64,000 nucleotides of DNA. Source: Fratercula arctica (Eukaryota; Chordata; Aves; Charadriiformes; Alcidae). The notes under the pieces are model-generated. The model was not told where the DNA came from, made no database searches, and worked only from the letters and a program-made list of their open reading frames with translations. Below are positions 61,880-64,000 of this stretch, piece after piece (position 1 is the stretch's first letter; the number at the start of each line of letters is the position of its first letter). Position numbers and translations under genes: made by a program. Where the stretch lies: contig CANTUZ010000026.1 of the NCBI GenBank assembly GCA_947846985.1, forward strand, positions 54,294,730 through 54,358,729. Direction: 5' to 3'.

Positions 61880-63950
61880 ACAGAAGGCTTTTCAGATGAG
61901 GTCTTCTTCCAAGTGTGTATTTCCAAAAGCAGTTCAAAGATTAAATTTAATGGAAATGTGCCAAAGAGCTTTTTTTTTTGTCAGAGGAGAGGCCACACAT
62001 TAATCCTGTTGCTCATGCAGAGCTATACTGAAATCAATGAGTCTCCACAGAGTGAACTATTTGTGTGGACAAAGTTGTAGGAGCTTACTTTTGGTTTAGC
62101 TGTGAGTGGCTTTGTCTTTCATGTTCAATATAATTTTATGTAAACATAAAGTGCCATATGTCTTGTTTGTATTTTAGATAACTGTCTTCGATTTTCATGT
62201 TAGTTATTATTTACTATTATTTTATAACATACAATTATAATAATTACTTTATACAGCATGTTACCAATGTTAAGTGGGATGTCCTCTAGACAGAGATGCT
62301 TTCTAATAGATTTACTAATAGAGTATTTCTCTCTGTGTACTGTTTTATACATGATTTATTATAAGACACATCAATAAGATCTGATATCAAGATGATGCTC
62401 AACTGGTGGACTAAATTCAAAGCCAATCATAGTAAATTTCACAAAAGGCAATTCTGACAGATAATTCTATGACAGAAAAGGAAAATCCTTGTATCGTAGT
62501 TTCCCACAAACTGAGATTGTAATTCAGATGAATAATTTACTGTTTGTATGACAACAACCACCTGTAGAAATATAGGTATAAAGCACAGTACAAAGGAAAA
62601 GATCTTGGATCATATTGCTACCCAACCTGAAAGAGATTAAACCAACATTGTCTTATCCAGTGCCCTAAAGAAGCAGGCCGTAGATTAGATATTCCCTTTC
62701 AGCTTCTGGAAACTGTGAAATGCACAGAAATGCAAGTTTTGAAGGTTCAGAAAGAGATGAATCAGGAAAACATTGATTCTGTCCTAGGACGTTGGCAGAA
62801 GGGATTGTGGTTCCAGTTTCCTTAGCTTATTTTTCAGTTTTAGACAGTACTTTCATCTCAGTAAGACATCAAGGATAAGTTTGCAGTTCTTTTTAATTCC
62901 CCTTCTCTGGACTAATAGTCTAAAATTTCAGCAATAAGTGCCCAAAATCAGTATGTAGATTAGATGAACCATTAGACACCATTCTAAAAAATTGGTATAA
63001 AATAATCTCTAGCATTTTGCAGAAGTGAGAGTGAACTCACTATGTAGCTAAGGTAGCCTTAAGCCACCAAAAAGCCCATTACAAATGTCTAACAACAATA
63101 AAGGCGGCAATAAATTTTTCCACCAGTTTTATTTTCTCTTCCTTAAATCTTACCTTGTAAATGTCTGCAAAATCCCTGGCTCAGTAACGTCAAAATATTA
63201 TAATTCCCATCATAGCTGGTGCTTAGACAAAATTCTGATTATATTTAGGGTCCTGTGAGTAAAGGTCAGTTACAGACGGGAGCAGAGACAATAAATGCAC
63301 TGCAAGGTGTGTGTTTCCTCCTCATTCACAGCCTCAGTCTTACTCCCTGCACACAACAATGCACGTAGCAGGATGTATTGAGTGGAGTTAATAGGGGGTG
63401 AAAGCATTCTCTGTGTGGCGTGCTGTGTTCCCTGTAATGTTACTTGTTATTTCATCAGACATAAAATAGTGTTAGCAGACTGATATGGTTAAGACTAATG
63501 AGTCATTGATTCTCAACCAAGAAGCCAACTAACATGGTGGGTTTTCTTCCAGTCTGTTGTGGTGATAAACTAATTAACGTCTTTCATGCCACAGGCCAGT
63601 AAAATTGTCAGTAGGATGTGCTTGTCATTTAAGGCAATTTGTTCATCCAAATTATACTATTTTTTATTTCTGGCTTTCTAACATCATTTTAATAATATAT
63701 AGTCACATTTCCTTAGTGGATTTCTCTGTGCTGCAAGTATAAGCATTCATGATAATGAAAGCCAAATGAGTGTGAAAAGTAAACCTTGCAATACTCATTT
63801 GTACTAGCTGGTACTTGTTTTATACGTTTTACTTAAAATTTCTGTTATAAAAGACATAAGCAATGATAGAAGCAGTATCCCTTTCCAAGTGAAAAGGTGA
63901 TCAGTTGTGAAGTCTAACATATATGTTACGTATAAAGTAAGAAAACAAGA
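61880..63950. other. Unique non-coding DNA
   Basis: No gene or recognised repeat. Frames overlapping 61682-62080 are shadows of the minus-strand CR1 and its flank. Confidence 0.55.
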
Positions 63951-63952
63951 AC

Positions 63953-63970
63953 AAAAAAAAAAAAAAAAAA
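63953..63970. repeat. Poly-A run near the right edge
   Basis: Eighteen consecutive A after AACAAGAAC. No retroposon body is visible upstream, and no downstream context exists in the window. Confidence 0.9.
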
Positions 63971-64000
63971 GATTGTAAACAGCTGTCAAGGAAATAAACA

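Noticed and set aside
61092..62080. Frames on the opposite strand of the CR1 pair
   Set aside because: They lie antisense to recognisable CR1 coding sequence or extend from its reverse complement into flank.
1..64000. Bacterial-type features: operons, CRISPR array, insertion sequences, riboswitches, tRNA or rRNA genes
   Set aside because: No evenly spaced repeat-spacer structure, transposase, cloverleaf or rRNA sequence was seen; the repeats are those of a bird genome.

Overview
This window looks like a gene-poor stretch of a bird macrochromosome. It is AT-rich by eye. It carries five CR1 non-LTR retrotransposon fragments with the family's typical 3' end (repeats of the ATTCTATGATTCTRTGAT type). 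It also has three LTR-like blocks that resemble avian endogenous retrovirus solo LTRs. I see no bacterial, phage or plasmid features: no ribosome-binding sites, operons, tRNA/rRNA genes or CRISPR arrays. Nearly all open frames are short chance frames in non-coding DNA. The species cannot be fixed from the sequence; Aves is inferred from the repeat families.

The only candidate protein-coding sequence of a cellular gene is at the left edge, on the minus strand at about 44-284. It is an open frame ending exactly at a consensus splice donor. If it is a true internal exon, the gene continues leftward out of the window and much or all of the remaining 64 kb may be its upstream intron. If it is a first exon or spurious, the window is intergenic. 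I do not recognise the protein.

Layout: 1-300 candidate exon; 300-3,750 unique AT-rich DNA with an A-rich tract, an AT-rich block and a G-quadruplex-prone tract; 3,758-4,412 CR1 (+); 4,413-9,845 unique DNA; 9,846-10,103 a two-type pentanucleotide array with mirror layout (14, 22 and 14 units); 10,200-10,620 a CpG-rich patch; 10,953-11,754 an ERV-type solo LTR (-); 11,760-18,590 unique DNA; 18,595-19,110 a solo LTR (+) running into a GAGT microsatellite; 19,110-29,430 unique DNA with a purine-rich strand-asymmetric stretch near 23.6-24.0 kb and a TA/CA microsatellite near 25.7 kb; 29,430-31,316 the longest CR1 copy (+), with a decayed reverse transcriptase; 31,320-55,230 mostly unique DNA with a small CR1 tail at 35,968-36,038, a homeodomain-motif-dense segment near 33.8 kb and several poly-A/T tracts; 55,232-55,781 a second LTR of the same general type as that at 18.6 kb (+); 55,785-61,020 unique DNA; 61,021-61,637 CR1 (+) facing 61,661-61,872 CR1 (-), tail to tail; the rest is unique DNA ending in a poly-A run.

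The repeats do not form a working system. Every CR1 copy is 5'-truncated and mutated, and the LTRs have no visible viral genes beside them. I found no convincing new gene system. The items most worth a second look are the 14/22/14 mirror array beside a CpG patch and an LTR, the edge exon, and the two candidate regulatory segments.
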